Origin: Boesenbergia rotunda
Taxonomy: Eukaryota; Streptophyta; Magnoliopsida; Zingiberales; Zingiberaceae
DNA length: 64,000 bases
Assembly (NCBI GenBank): GCA_024364735.1
Contig: JAGFNQ010009998.1
Coordinates: 1 to 64,000 of the forward strand
Reading direction: 5' to 3'
Below, piece by piece: positions 13,654-24,207 of this stretch; position 1 is the stretch's first letter; the number at the start of each line of letters is the position of its first letter. The position numbers and the translations under genes are program-made. The notes below the pieces were generated by a model that was not told the origin of the DNA, did no database searches, and worked only from the letters and a program-made list of their open reading frames with translations.

Positions 13654-15328
13654 TGTTGGGATCTCCCGACGACATAAACAAAAACCCGCAATGGAAATAA
13701 GATCTCTCGAGCGATCCATGTGAAAGAAAACTCGTACAAAGCCGATCTACAGCTACTTATCTTATAAATATACCTTTGATGCGTGCCCTTTCGTTTATCC
13801 CGCTCGTCCAAGCTACGCCAGATCTCTTGCACGTTCAAGCGTCCGTGTCTCTATGCGTATCCACATGAACACAATCTCTCAATTTCGGAGAAGAACTACC
13901 TTAGTTGTGCTAGCAACTTGAGGTAGTTCGCAGAGACACCAAGAACCCCAAAATAGGGTTTCGGCCAAAGACGAAGAAGAGAAGGAAGAGAGGAAGAGAA
14001 AAAGACTAAGCTACCATCCAAAATGACAAGAAACTCTTTTATACTCATCCCATGAATATGAAGAGATTTTTGTCCCTTTAGCATCCCTTCATTAAAGCCA
14101 ATAAAGAGCACATCTTCTCATGTGGCTCTTCAACTTCTCTCCATTCAATGAAGAGAGACTTTTCCTCTTCCTTTATTATTAATTCATTAAACACTTTAAT
14201 GAATTAATATCTCATCCGAATGTGATTGAGTCTAATCTAAATGAGTCTAACTCAAATTAGATCTCAATCCCATAATCCAATTAGATTCACTTGAGTCTAA
14301 CTCAATCAATCCAATTCGGATCAAATCTTAGTCAAACTAAAATCAATCAATTTCCGAAGCATCGTATTTTTAGTGTGTGACCCAATAGGTTCTTGTAACG
14401 TTGGCAATGTTTCTAAACCGCTTTAGACACATAAGCAATGAGCGGCATCTAGCAATGCATCATTGTTACCAAGTAACAAGAAAAATCGAGATCCGACTTA
14501 ACCTCCGTGACTATGACAATGTATGACCTTGTCCTTCTATCCTCAATATCTAAATTGACCAATGAAGCATAGATTGTGTCATCCTCGATCAATCTTTGCG
14601 TTTCTTGATCCCCAAGTAGACTCACTCAAACAAATGAACTCAATATCTCATATTGACTCATTTGAGCATGGTCATGCGTTTTAGCAGTCCTACTAGATCA
14701 AGGGGCCCACAGATATCATTCCCGTCATATGGGAGGGATAGATCTCATCTACATCACTCACATCCCTCTGCATAATTCATTATATACCCAGTGATCGCCT
14801 TTATAGTCCACCCTGTTACGGATGACGTTTGACGATACCAAAGTACATAACTCCTCATGTAGGGAACTGTAGTGACTTCAGGTCTAAGGACTATTCATAC
14901 TAATAGTCACATGAGAAAGTTTATAACACTCATATGATAATCTATGAAACTTTCTCATGGCGGGTCAATTTAGTGCACATTCTCTAATGTATACATATGT
15001 GTTAACTTGATATTACATATCCATGACTTGTGAGCTCAAGTCATCATTGACCTACATGCTAGTCTCCATGCATTAATATTGTCCTTGAATATTAATGCTT
15101 GACTAGGAATGGTTTAGTGTAGTGTTCTCTACATTATCTCACTATCGATTCAACCAATCGATATGATGTAGATAAGAACCTACTACCCAAGAACATTATT
15201 ATACTTAGTTATTTAGCATAAGTATAAAGTAAGTATAATAACCAAACATGCCTTTATTAATGATAGAATATGATACAAAAAGTCTCTAGTCAATCATCAC
15301 ATAATTGGCTCTAGGGCTCCTACTAACA
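13654..15328 (-). repeat. Solo LTR, family A, copy 2 (in copia integrase)
   Basis: The 1675-bp insert begins TGTTGGGATCTC and ends CTACTAACA in plus-strand reading. It is flanked by the 5-bp duplication taaag (13,649-13,653 and 15,329-15,333). It is the reverse complement of the LTR at 1753-3385. With no internal region it is a solo LTR left by LTR-LTR recombination. Confidence 0.93.
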
Positions 15329-15340
15329 TAAAGTGTGGAA

Positions 15341-17570
15341 TGTTGATGCAGTCTGGCCCTGATTGTTGTTTTGGTGTTGACATCGATTTTAGTTTAGGTT
15401 GATTATGATGATTATGATGAAGTCCTGGTCGGGGATCAGGCAAGGGATGGAAAATCCTAGTCTGGAGGGCTAGGTGTTGAAAAGTCCTGACCTGGAGGGT
15501 TAGGTGTGGAAAATCCTAGCTTGGAGGGCTAGGTGTTGGAAAAGTCCTAATTCGGAAGGGTTGGGTGAAAAGTCCTAGCTTGGAGGGCTAGGTGAAAAGT
15601 CCTAACTTGGAGGGTTAGGTGCAAATTCCCATCCTGGAGAATTAGGTGAAAAAGTCCTGGTTTGGAGGGTCAGGTGTCTAGCTTGGAGGGCTAGGTTGGA
15701 TGATGTTCTAACTCGGAAGGGTTGGGTGAAAAGTCCTAACTTGGAGGGCTAGGTGAAAAGTCCTAGCTTGGAGGGCTAGGTGAAAAGTCCTAACTTGGAG
15801 GGTTAGGTGCAAATTCCCAACTTGGAGAGTTAGATGGAAAATCCTTAGCTTGGAGGGCTAAGGTGGATGGAAACTTAGCTTGGAGGGCTGAGTTTGACTC
15901 CCTGGATCGGTCTGGTGATCGATCAGGGATTTTGGCACGCTGCTCCTTCGTGGATCGGTCGGGTGACCGATCCAGCGATGACTGATCGGTCGGGCGACCG
16001 ATCAGGGAGCACACAGTGAGGTTGGGAACCTACTGTGCTGCTCCTGATCGATCTGGTGACCGATCAGGGAGTATGCGTTTCACCCATTGACTGGCTCCTG
16101 ATCGGTCTGGTGACCGATCAGGGAGCGAGCAGTGAGGTTAAGTTCCCCTGCTGAACTGCTCCTAATCAGTCTGATGACCGATCAGGTTTACTGTGCAGAT
16201 CGTTCCGGAGAACGATCAAGCATCGCAGGTTCCTCTCTATGATCGATCAGGACGGAGCCTGATCGGTCTGGTTAGGTTCTGATCGGTCTGGTGACCGATC
16301 AGGAGGCTGCCTGATCGGTCCGGTGACCGATCAGAAGGCTTAGCCTGCGAAACTCAGAAATCGCCCAATATAAGGGTGGATCGGTCCGGTGAACGATCCA
16401 AGACCTGGGATCGGTCTGGTGATCGGTCCAGGAGAATCTCAAAGAAATCGTGATTTCTAATTGAGCGTTGGGGATCGATCAGGACGAAGCCTGATCGGTC
16501 TGGTGACAGATCAGGAGGCTCTCTGATCGGTCCGGTGACCGATCACCTTAATTCAAATTGCATTGTCAGACGCTCTGATCGCGTCAGAACTCAACTGATT
16601 CGCTGCCACTTTCCTCTGATATTTGATATGCTGCTTGATTTGCTGCTCTAATACTCTGAGTAAGTTTCAGGTGACAGGGGAGGATTCAAACACTCAAGGA
16701 GAAGTCAAAGAGAGCTTTCCTTGGAGCAGGTTTGTCCTTTCTCCACACAGGTTGCAACGGCTGGATGCAGGACTGAAGCTGCTGACTGAAGCTTGGCTGA
16801 GGGAGCTCAGGAAGTTCAGTTAGAGTTCAGTGTAGCTGGCGCGTTGGCAGTGAGGCAGCTGGAGGCTGCTGGAGATGAGATCATCTGTTGCTTAGAGGAG
16901 AAACAAAAGGAACGAGAGTTGTAGTGTTCAAAATTGATCGAATCAAGTCTTGTGCTCTTGAGTTCCTGTGTTTTTGAGTTCTCCACATCAAGCTTGCTGT
17001 TCTTGAGTTCTTCAATCATTCTGAGCAAGCTATTGAGAAGCAATCATCATACTTGAGCACTTGAAGGAGAAGACAAGAGGCTTGGAGTCCGACAGTGGGA
17101 AGACACGGAGAAGGGTTCTTGCGTGAGATCGCCACTGGGTGGAGCTCAGGGAAGCTTGCTGTGTTTTTGTCCTTGCTAAGTGTTTGAGTAAGATCCTTCT
17201 TGTTGTTTCTTTGTGCTCATTCTATATCATTGTTTGAAACACACTGTGGGGAGGTTTCTCCACCGAGAAGGAGGTTGCTTCATATCCGGTGATCACTGGG
17301 GCTTGATCTGCCGACGATCAAGGGATCGCCCACCTTAAGGGCACGCCAAGGAGTAGGGGCAAGTTATCCCCGAACCTTGTAAAATCTCCTTGTTAGCGAT
17401 CTTGCTAATCTTGCTAGTTAGGTTTTGGTTTTAGTTTCTGCAAGTTTTGTTTTCCCATACTTCCGCTGTGCTTTTAACAACTTCAAGTGCAGAAACTTGA
17501 TAACTCTTCAAAGAAGAAGTGATTGGCTATATTCACCCCCCTCCCATCTCTAGCCATCTCGTTCCCAACA
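15341..17570 (+). repeat. Solo LTR, family B (in copia integrase)
   Basis: The 2230-bp insert begins TGTTGATGCAG and ends GTTCCCAACA, flanked by the exact 5-bp duplication tggaa (15,336-15,340 and 17,571-17,575). Its end (attcacccccctccc...) is of the type seen in other LTRs in the window. The first part holds repeats on aaaagtcctagcttggagggctaggtg (15,450-15,880), followed by the palindrome array described separately. No host gene is present. Confidence 0.92.
15895..16555 (+). repeat. Array of about 12 dyad-symmetric GATCGGTC...GACCGATC units
   Basis: Each unit is a near-perfect inverted repeat such as ctgatcggtctggtgaccg followed by atcag, with arms of about 10-11 bp and a loop of 3-5 bp. 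Units occur near 15,903, 15,951, 15,981, 16,045, 16,098, 16,160, 16,279, 16,310, 16,378, 16,408, 16,490 and 16,526, irregularly spaced by unrelated DNA. The same motif occurs in the LTRs at 33,900-34,250 and 38,990-39,370. Confidence 0.9.
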
Positions 17571-18207
17571 TGGAATTGTGGTGCAATACACCATGTTTGA
17601 GACCCCTTAGTAGAATAGTGTAGTGGAACGATAAAATCGGACCCTAAAAGACATAGTGAAAGTATAATTGTATTTTCTTCTCTATTGGAGTCTTAATAGG
17701 GTAAGACACTCAAGACTATGGTTTACTTACTAAACATGATCCCTAATAAGACAGTAATGAAAACTTCATACGAGTTGTAAACATGTATAACACTTAGTAT
17801 TAGGCATCTACATGTCTGGGGTTATCTAGCTGAGACTAGACCCTATAGACCAAATGAAAGAAAATTTAACTCAATAACTATTAGCTGTCATTTTGCAAGA
17901 TATTCTGAAAACTCAAAAGGTTTGAATTTTTACAACATCTTGAGTAGATCCTTTTTCGAGAGGGGTAATGCCAAATTCATTGTGGGTGGTGAGAGCAATA
18001 AGGTTAGGAAAATATTGTTTAAGGAAAACATTGGTGGACTTAATATGATCACTATTGATGTAGCTGAGAAATGATTATCATTCCGTGTACAATTGAAGTT
18101 GCACAACCAAAAAGGATAGTTGACCATGATATTTTCATATCCTCTCCAATACAATTAGAAGGTACGTCAGCTCAAATAAAGATATTAACTCCTATGGTTG
18201 AGCATGA
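17571..18207 (+). pseudogene. copia integrase, second part
   Basis: The sequence resumes the integrase frame after the two solo LTRs: in broken frames it reads like the integrase stretch after the catalytic core (a QYTM...TP segment, then a NRTL-like segment). Many stops are present. It is cut at 18,207 by the next solo LTR. Confidence 0.7.
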
Positions 18208-19056
18208 TGTAAGTACCTCGGATTGGTTTTAATATAGTTAACCAAGTCAAGTTAGGTCTTGGTGTATTTGATCCTTGTATCTAAGTGTACAGGAGATTAC
18301 GAGCATAAGAAGTCAAGCGAAAGACGCAACAAACAAGAAGGATGACACAAGAAGTGAGTCAACAGGCTCGGTGCATCTGAGGGACGAGACGCTATAGAAG
18401 AGTACACTGGTGGATGAGAAGGGCATACATGACGTCTAAGAGACGAGAAGCCTGGGAGAAAGACTACTCGAGCAGAAGGTCAGAGTTGGGTTCGGGTGAG
18501 CTCAACATCGAATGACCGAAGCATCGCCCAAGTGTCATTTGACTAAATGCTCAAATTGAAGTTGACTATTTCAGGCGCTCAAATTCTAGGCACCCGGATT
18601 GGAGTCACCACATCATCGAGCCGTTGCCGAGTGGAACACAATTGACCAAACTCTAGGCACCCAAACTATCATCAAGCGCCCCAGATTCACCACGTCAGCA
18701 AACAACTATTTTTTCCAAAAGCCTATAAAAGGAGTCCTTGAGCTTAGAATTTGAGCAACACATTCATTCATAACTTCCATACTCTATAATTCTGTTCTAT
18801 GCTTTTAACGGTTGTGAGAGACTACTTTGTCTTCTTAGAAAGGAGATCTTTTAGTGGAGTGTTCATCGTCTTGGATTAGCAACCTCTCCGGTTGCAAACC
18901 AAGTAAATTCAGAGTCTTCTCTTACTTTACTTTTTATGTGTGTTTATCTAATTAACTAACATTTGTATCCTTGCTAAGTTAATTAGTAGCAATAAATTAA
19001 GTTTAATTTTTTACGACTATTCACCCTCCCCTCTACCCCGCCTACATGATCCTACA
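18208..19056 (+). repeat. Solo LTR, family C (849 bp)
   Basis: It begins TGTAAGTACC and ends GATCCTACA, flanked by the exact duplication catga (18,203-18,207 and 19,057-19,061). It is related to the LTR at 7027-7955. It has a short AT-rich promoter-like part and an ATTCACCCTCCC end. Confidence 0.92.
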
Positions 19057-19665
19057 CATGACTCTTAACCACCTCAAGATCAAATATCACTAAGGAGATC
19101 CATTACGGAAAGGAGATCTAAGATATATCATGATTATGTATATCTCCAAGAATATAAGTTTGACATTGGATTGGAAGATGATCAAATATCTTTCCAAGAA
19201 ATCAAATAATATCATCGTCCAGGAAAATGGAACAAAGTCATGAAGGAAAAGATGAAGTCTATAGCGGACAACGACATTTGGTAACTTGTCGAATTACTTC
19301 AAGGGGTAAAACCTATTCGTTGTAAATAGATATTTAAAACCAAATGAGATTCACATGACAATGTTGAAAAGTACAAGGCACACCTAGTCATCAAGGAATT
19401 CACTTAGAAGGAGGATATTGATTACAAGAAAACTTTTTCGCCGATTTCGATAAAAAAAAAACTCCCTTAGGATAATCATGATATTTATAGCTTATTATGA
19501 TCTAGAGCTCACCAAATGAACATTAAGACTACATTTCTTAATAGAAACATTAAGGAAACTATATACATGGTTCAACCAAAGAACTTTGAGACTGAAGATT
19601 CAAAGCTTCTAGTATGTAAACCAAGAAAGTTCATTTATGATTTAAAACAGATATCTCGTCAATGG
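19057..19665 (+). pseudogene. copia reverse transcriptase, first part
   Basis: In shifting frames it reads the start of the reverse-transcriptase domain: a KPIRCK-IFK segment, a block equivalent to A-VAKGF, then QMNIKTTFLNRN and a YDLKQISRQW segment. It is interrupted at 19,665 in the middle of the SRQWY segment and resumes at 21,212. Confidence 0.8.
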
Positions 19666-21206
19666 TGTTAGTGTTGGGTGCACAACATTTAACCCAGAAT
19701 TTTGATGTATGACTAAGGTTAAAGTTAGGTTAGTTGTAATCTAACAAGTTGTGTCAAGTGTATAAGTGTGGATTATTTGGCAAGTGGTAAAGCCCTTGTT
19801 AGGTACTATATAGTGACTAAGTTCTAGTGAGGTTATGCAATTGAAGTCCTATTTGGGTATCATGCATAAGCTAAGTCTTGGTTGGAACTAAGCAACAAAG
19901 TCCTAGATAAAGACTAGGTGAATCAAGTCTAAGTGAAGTCAGCTGAGAAACTGAAGGCTTGGTGAACTAAATCTTGGTTGGAATCAAGCAACAAAGTGAT
20001 AGTTGGAGGCTAGGTGAATCTAGTTCAAGTGGAGTCAGCTAGGAGATGAAGGCTTAACAAATAAAAGTCCTAGCTGAAGACTAGGTGAATTAAGTCCACG
20101 CGGAGTCAGCTGGGAGGTGAAGGCTTCGCAGACAAAAGTCCTAACTAGAGGCTAGGTAAGTCCAAGTGAAGGCGCTAGGAGCTAAAGACTTGGCAAACAA
20201 AGTTCAACTAAAGGCTAGGTGAATCAAATCTAGGTGGAATCAGCTGAGAACTGAAGGCTTAGCAAATAAAGTTCAAGTGGAAGCAACTAGGAGTTATGGC
20301 TTGATACCTCAGTCTAGATGAGTCAGCTGGAGGAAGAGCGTCTAGACCCAAAGTAAATGCGAGTAACTTTATAATTTTTATCTTACTCATTACGTGCAGG
20401 GAAGCAAAGTTCGACGGTTCCAATCTACTGGAGGGAGTCTGGGGTGACTAACTGGTGATAACTCTCAATGAAGGATTTCAAAGGGTTTAAGTGATCTTAT
20501 CAGGTCCAGGCAACCAGAGGATATGGGTGACTGAGAGATAGCGTTATCAGCAATTCAAGCGAGTCGAGTTAAGATTATGGTTAACCCCTCTCTAAGCGAT
20601 CATAGAGCTTACATTCGACTAGAGAGATTCGTTAACATTATCTAACAAATAAAAGTTATAGTCACGTCAACACTCTTACAAGCGACCGGAGAAGAGATAT
20701 AAAAAGAGCTTCCAGACAGAGCTTGAAAATCACTCATCTACATAGAATTCAATCTTGTTCTTATGCTCTAAGTGTTCTCTTACCTTTTGTGCTATGACAC
20801 GCTATAAGATGTGCTTCATTTCTGATCGGCAATACTCAAGTAACATTTTTCATTTGTTTGTGTTGTCATATTGATTATATTTGTGCTTAATTTTTAGATA
20901 TTTTTCTATATGGTTTTACCAACTCTAGAAACTATCTGGAAAGAGTAAAATTAGAAATAAGAATCATATTTTACAATTGTTGTGTGTGTCTACATTTCTA
21001 TTTTGGTTGATCAACTATTTGCATATTGAATTGTTAGTTAAATCCTTTGCATGCTTATATTACTTGGATTTATTTGATTGAATCAGTCTAAGTAATCTTT
21101 ATTTCTGTCATGCTACTCTACTCGATTCAATTATTTTTATTTACTATCTACTCAATTAAAATTCTTATCGCTATTCACCCCCTCTAGCTACGAATTTGAT
21201 CTGACA
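19666..21206 (+). repeat. Solo LTR, family D (1541 bp)
   Basis: It begins TGTTAGTGTTGG and ends GATCTGACA, flanked by the exact duplication aatgg (19,661-19,665 and 21,207-21,211). Degenerate repeats on gaagtcctagctgaagactagg fill 19,870-20,300. The end attcaccccctctagct groups it with families B and C. Confidence 0.92.
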
Positions 21207-22260
21207 AATGGTACTAGAAGTTTGGTCAAGTGGTTTCTTCATACAGTTTTAACAAGAATCTAGTTGATCAATGTTTGAATATCAAGTTAAATGGGAGCAA
21301 GTTTATTATACTTGTTTTGTATATGGACAATATATTATTTGCAAGTAACGATAAGGATCTACTACTAGAAATTAAGTCATTTCTATCCGATTAATTTGAA
21401 ATGAAGGATTTTGTTAATGCATCCATTGTCTTAGATATATAGATTATTTGTGATCATTCAAGATGCACACTTGGACTATCACAAAGGTGTATATAAAAAA
21501 GTGTTCATTTAATATGTCAAGCAAAATTGTGCTCTTGATGACACTCCTATATCAAATGGTGATAGACATAGCTTACAATAATGTTCATACGATAAACTTG
21601 AGTTAAAAAAAATACAATAATTCCCCTATGCATCGCAGTAGGGAATTTGATGTATGCTCAAGTATGTACGCGTCAGGATCTTGCGTGCATTATGGGGATG
21701 TTGGACCGAATTTTGAGTAACCCTGGACCAAAGCATTGGAAAGCTATAAATATGATTATACGGTATTTGCTAAGAAGGAAGAATTGCATGCTCGCATATC
21801 AGAGATCTTCCTATCTAGAGATTATTGGATGTTTAGATATTTGGAGGTCCACCTCAGGTTATGTTTTCGTGTTGGCGGGAGGGTTATGAAAAATCTTCAA
21901 ATAGACACTAATAGCCACTTCCATTATAGAAGTAAAGTTTATAGTCTGTTATTAAACTTTCAACCATGGGATATGGATGTTAAACCTTATCACAGGGTTA
22001 CAAATCATTAAGAGTATTTACAGGCTATTGAAGATCAACTGTGACAATAAAGTTGCAGAATTATATTCTAAGAATAATCACAGTTTGTCAAAGCCTAAAC
22101 ACATCTATATGAAGTTTCTGGTGATTACAGAAAGAGTTTAAAGTGGTTAAATTATGATAAAATATATAAGGGTGGATTTTATGTTAGCAGATCCACTTAC
22201 CAAGGGCTTATCAGCCAAGGTATTTCATTAGCATGCTAAGTATGGGGGTTTTCCTTTTAT
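21207..22260 (+). pseudogene. copia reverse transcriptase (end) and RNase H
   Basis: It continues with a YQKFGQVV segment, then LYMDNILFASND (the catalytic box; the second aspartate is changed to Asn), KDFVNAS and LGLSQ segments, and closes with LLADPLTKGL at about 22,180-22,210. Stops and frameshifts are common. The two short open frames at 21,647-22,011 are fragments of this RNase H region. Confidence 0.82.
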
Positions 22261-22739
22261 GAAGTACCCATTATATAGAAATTTATATTTTGTCTAATGC
22301 TTTCTATTTATAAACATACATATTTTGGTTCATTGTATATACTACATATTTTATATACGTGTACATGGTTTTGACTTTCTTATGAATATCATATTTACTA
22401 TTACGGTTTTATATTTTTTTTTTTTGTTGTAAATATGATGTGGGACTGCATTTGGAGTCAAAAGGTTGAATTATGTTTTATTATTGCGGTTTAGCATCAG
22501 GTATCGATAAACATGATTTGGGCTCGTTTTGAGTCATAATGAGGACTTTTGAAAATAGACATACAAATTACATTTCATGTCATTTTTATACTACACATTT
22601 ATATTTGATCTATGTTGTTAATGATATTAGTATATGAATATTGTTGGTCTTGTTACGATTATAGTAATTTTGACTTCATTATCCTGTACTAATTGAATTA
22701 ATAGACCAAATTATTTAAGGGATAATTAACACATAAATT
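22261..22739 (+). other. 3' untranslated part of the ancient copia element
   Basis: AT-rich sequence without a readable gene lies between the end of pol and the 3' LTR. A poly-T run sits near 22,411-22,424. Confidence 0.45.
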
Positions 22740-23395
22740 TTGGTATGCTGAACTCAACTAAGGGATTGAATGGTGTATAAAAGATCAAATATAGCCCAAC
22801 TAGGAGATTAAAGGATTAAGTTCATATTGGTAGGCTTAAATCTCCATAGCGTGAGCTTACACTTGATTAACACGCACACACAACTAATTATCATTAAGAA
22901 AAATAAATCTCAATAAGTGATCTAATATGGATTGCATATAAAGAGGGTTTGGATTAAGTTGATGTAAAGTCAATTATGTAGATCTAGTAACTCGATTCAT
23001 TAACATTGATGAGTTGTTAATATTGTATGGGTTTTATGGTGTATAGTCTCCATTGGTTGGATCAGGGTATATAAAGGAAGAGAATTGATTCAATTATGAC
23101 ATGCTGAAATGACTTCTCCTGATCTCCTTCATTCTTCTTCTTCATTAAGAAGAACCTTGGGTTCTCGGCTCAATCCTATGGAAGACTTCCGTTGTGCTTG
23201 TGGGATCTTCGATGACAAGTGATATGATGACATTAGCGATGAATTCAGGAAAACATTGAGGGGGGGGGGCGGGGGGGGGGGGGGGTGGCGATGAATCAGC
23301 GTATCCCGCCCCCCCCCCCCCCCCATTCAGGTTACCCGTTAATAACCATGGTATCAATTTCAATTTTAGCCTTAAAGATTGATCCTTTCAAATTA
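22740..23395 (+). repeat. 3' LTR of the ancient copia element, with a G/C-run insertion
   Basis: It matches the 5' LTR at 10,761-11,310 over several blocks. A 75-bp insert of G-runs and C-runs (23,250-23,324) with a 7-bp flanking duplication attcagg interrupts it. The LTR start is approximate. Its right end lies about 690 bp from the TATA box of the MADS-box gene. Confidence 0.65.
23250..23324. repeat. G-run/C-run insertion with 7-bp duplication
   Basis: About 75 bp contains one G-tract of roughly 25 bases (with one C), a short spacer ending gcgtatcccg, and a C-tract of about 16. attcagg flanks it on both sides (23,243-23,249 and 23,325-23,331). The corresponding site in the 5' LTR has no insert. 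Confidence 0.8.
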
Positions 23396-24084
23396 TTCAT
23401 AGCTAATAGAGTTAATGTAGTCACTTCACTAAGTAATAATTAGTTAATCAACTCAAAAATTGATAGAAAACACTTCAATATTGAATTTAAGAGGTTCAAT
23501 CTACTAACTTCTTAATCTTGTCATTTTTTAGCTAGATGTTTTCAATAAGTTGATAGCTAATTTAGACTATCTCGTTTCCTTGTTGGCATGCTATATTTGA
23601 ACTAACACTTCTTGATGCGATAAGGTAAGAAATCAATACAATCATATTTCACACATAAAGACATGGGTGCTTCTAAAAATACTTTAAGGCTTTGTATTTT
23701 CTTCATGTTACACTTGTAAACAAAACTACTATTTATACCACAATTGAAGCACTTAATTGTAAAGTAATTCAATGTCGAGCTCACTAAGGATATTCTTTTC
23801 CATGCCTTGAGCAAAGTCAAATAGTTCGGAAATTTAGACCTTGAAAAAAAAAATTCAAGACCAAGCGGGAGGGGGCAAAGTGAAAAGGAGTAATATTTGC
23901 TAATAAAAGTAATATTAATTAATTTAATGCGACGAGACAGCGACAGCAGAAAGTGGTAATAACTGCGACCATTTAAATAAACCTTTAAAACCTCGTGTTC
24001 GACCCGTACGATGTCTCCTCCAGTTCCCCACCAATCACCAGTCGACAACGCGGTCCTCCTCGAACCCATTACCGCCCTGGTTTC
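23396..24084 (+). promoter_or_regulatory. Upstream region of the FUL-like gene
   Basis: About 690 bp of mostly unique sequence lies between the ancient copia 3' LTR and the TATA box. It shifts from AT-rich to GC-rich near 23,990. I found no textbook CArG box in it. An antisense open frame (24,306-23,602) is judged a shadow. Confidence 0.5.
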
Positions 24085-24091
24085 TATAAAA
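24085..24091 (+). promoter_or_regulatory. TATA box of the FUL-like gene
   Basis: tataaaa lies 123 bp before the ATG, preceded by a GC-rich stretch and followed by a CT-rich leader (24,105-24,130). That predicts transcription start near 24,115 and a 5' UTR of about 90 bp ending in a purine-rich GAGGGGAGG tract. Confidence 0.6.
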
Positions 24092-24207
24092 CCGCCTATG
24101 CCACTCCCTCTTTTCCTCTCGACGACGCCGCTGTCGGTCGCTCCTGATCGACTTCCGCGGTCGCCGAGTATAAGGAAGGAGAGGCGAGGGGAGGGGAGGA
24201 GGGCGGG

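Larger units (their letters stand above)
10761..23395 (+). mobile_element. Ancient Ty1/copia element interrupted by four solo LTRs
   Basis: The element has a decayed 5' LTR (about 10,761-11,310), a tRNA-Met type primer site (11,322-11,334), pol in four pieces (12,800-13,653; 17,571-18,207; 19,057-19,665; 21,207-22,260) and a 3' LTR (about 22,740-23,395). The two LTRs share gatctaatrtggattgcatataaag and the cctatggaagact...gatcttcggtgacaag segment, with much divergence. Removing the four insertions and one copy of each target duplication restores continuous integrase and reverse-transcriptase homology. The pieces carry many stops and frameshifts, so this is the oldest layer of the cluster. Confidence 0.8.

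Noticed and set aside
15895..16555. Regular palindromic repeats resembling a CRISPR array
   Set aside because: The genome is a plant. Spacing is irregular, the repeats diverge, and the array lies within an LTR with target duplication.
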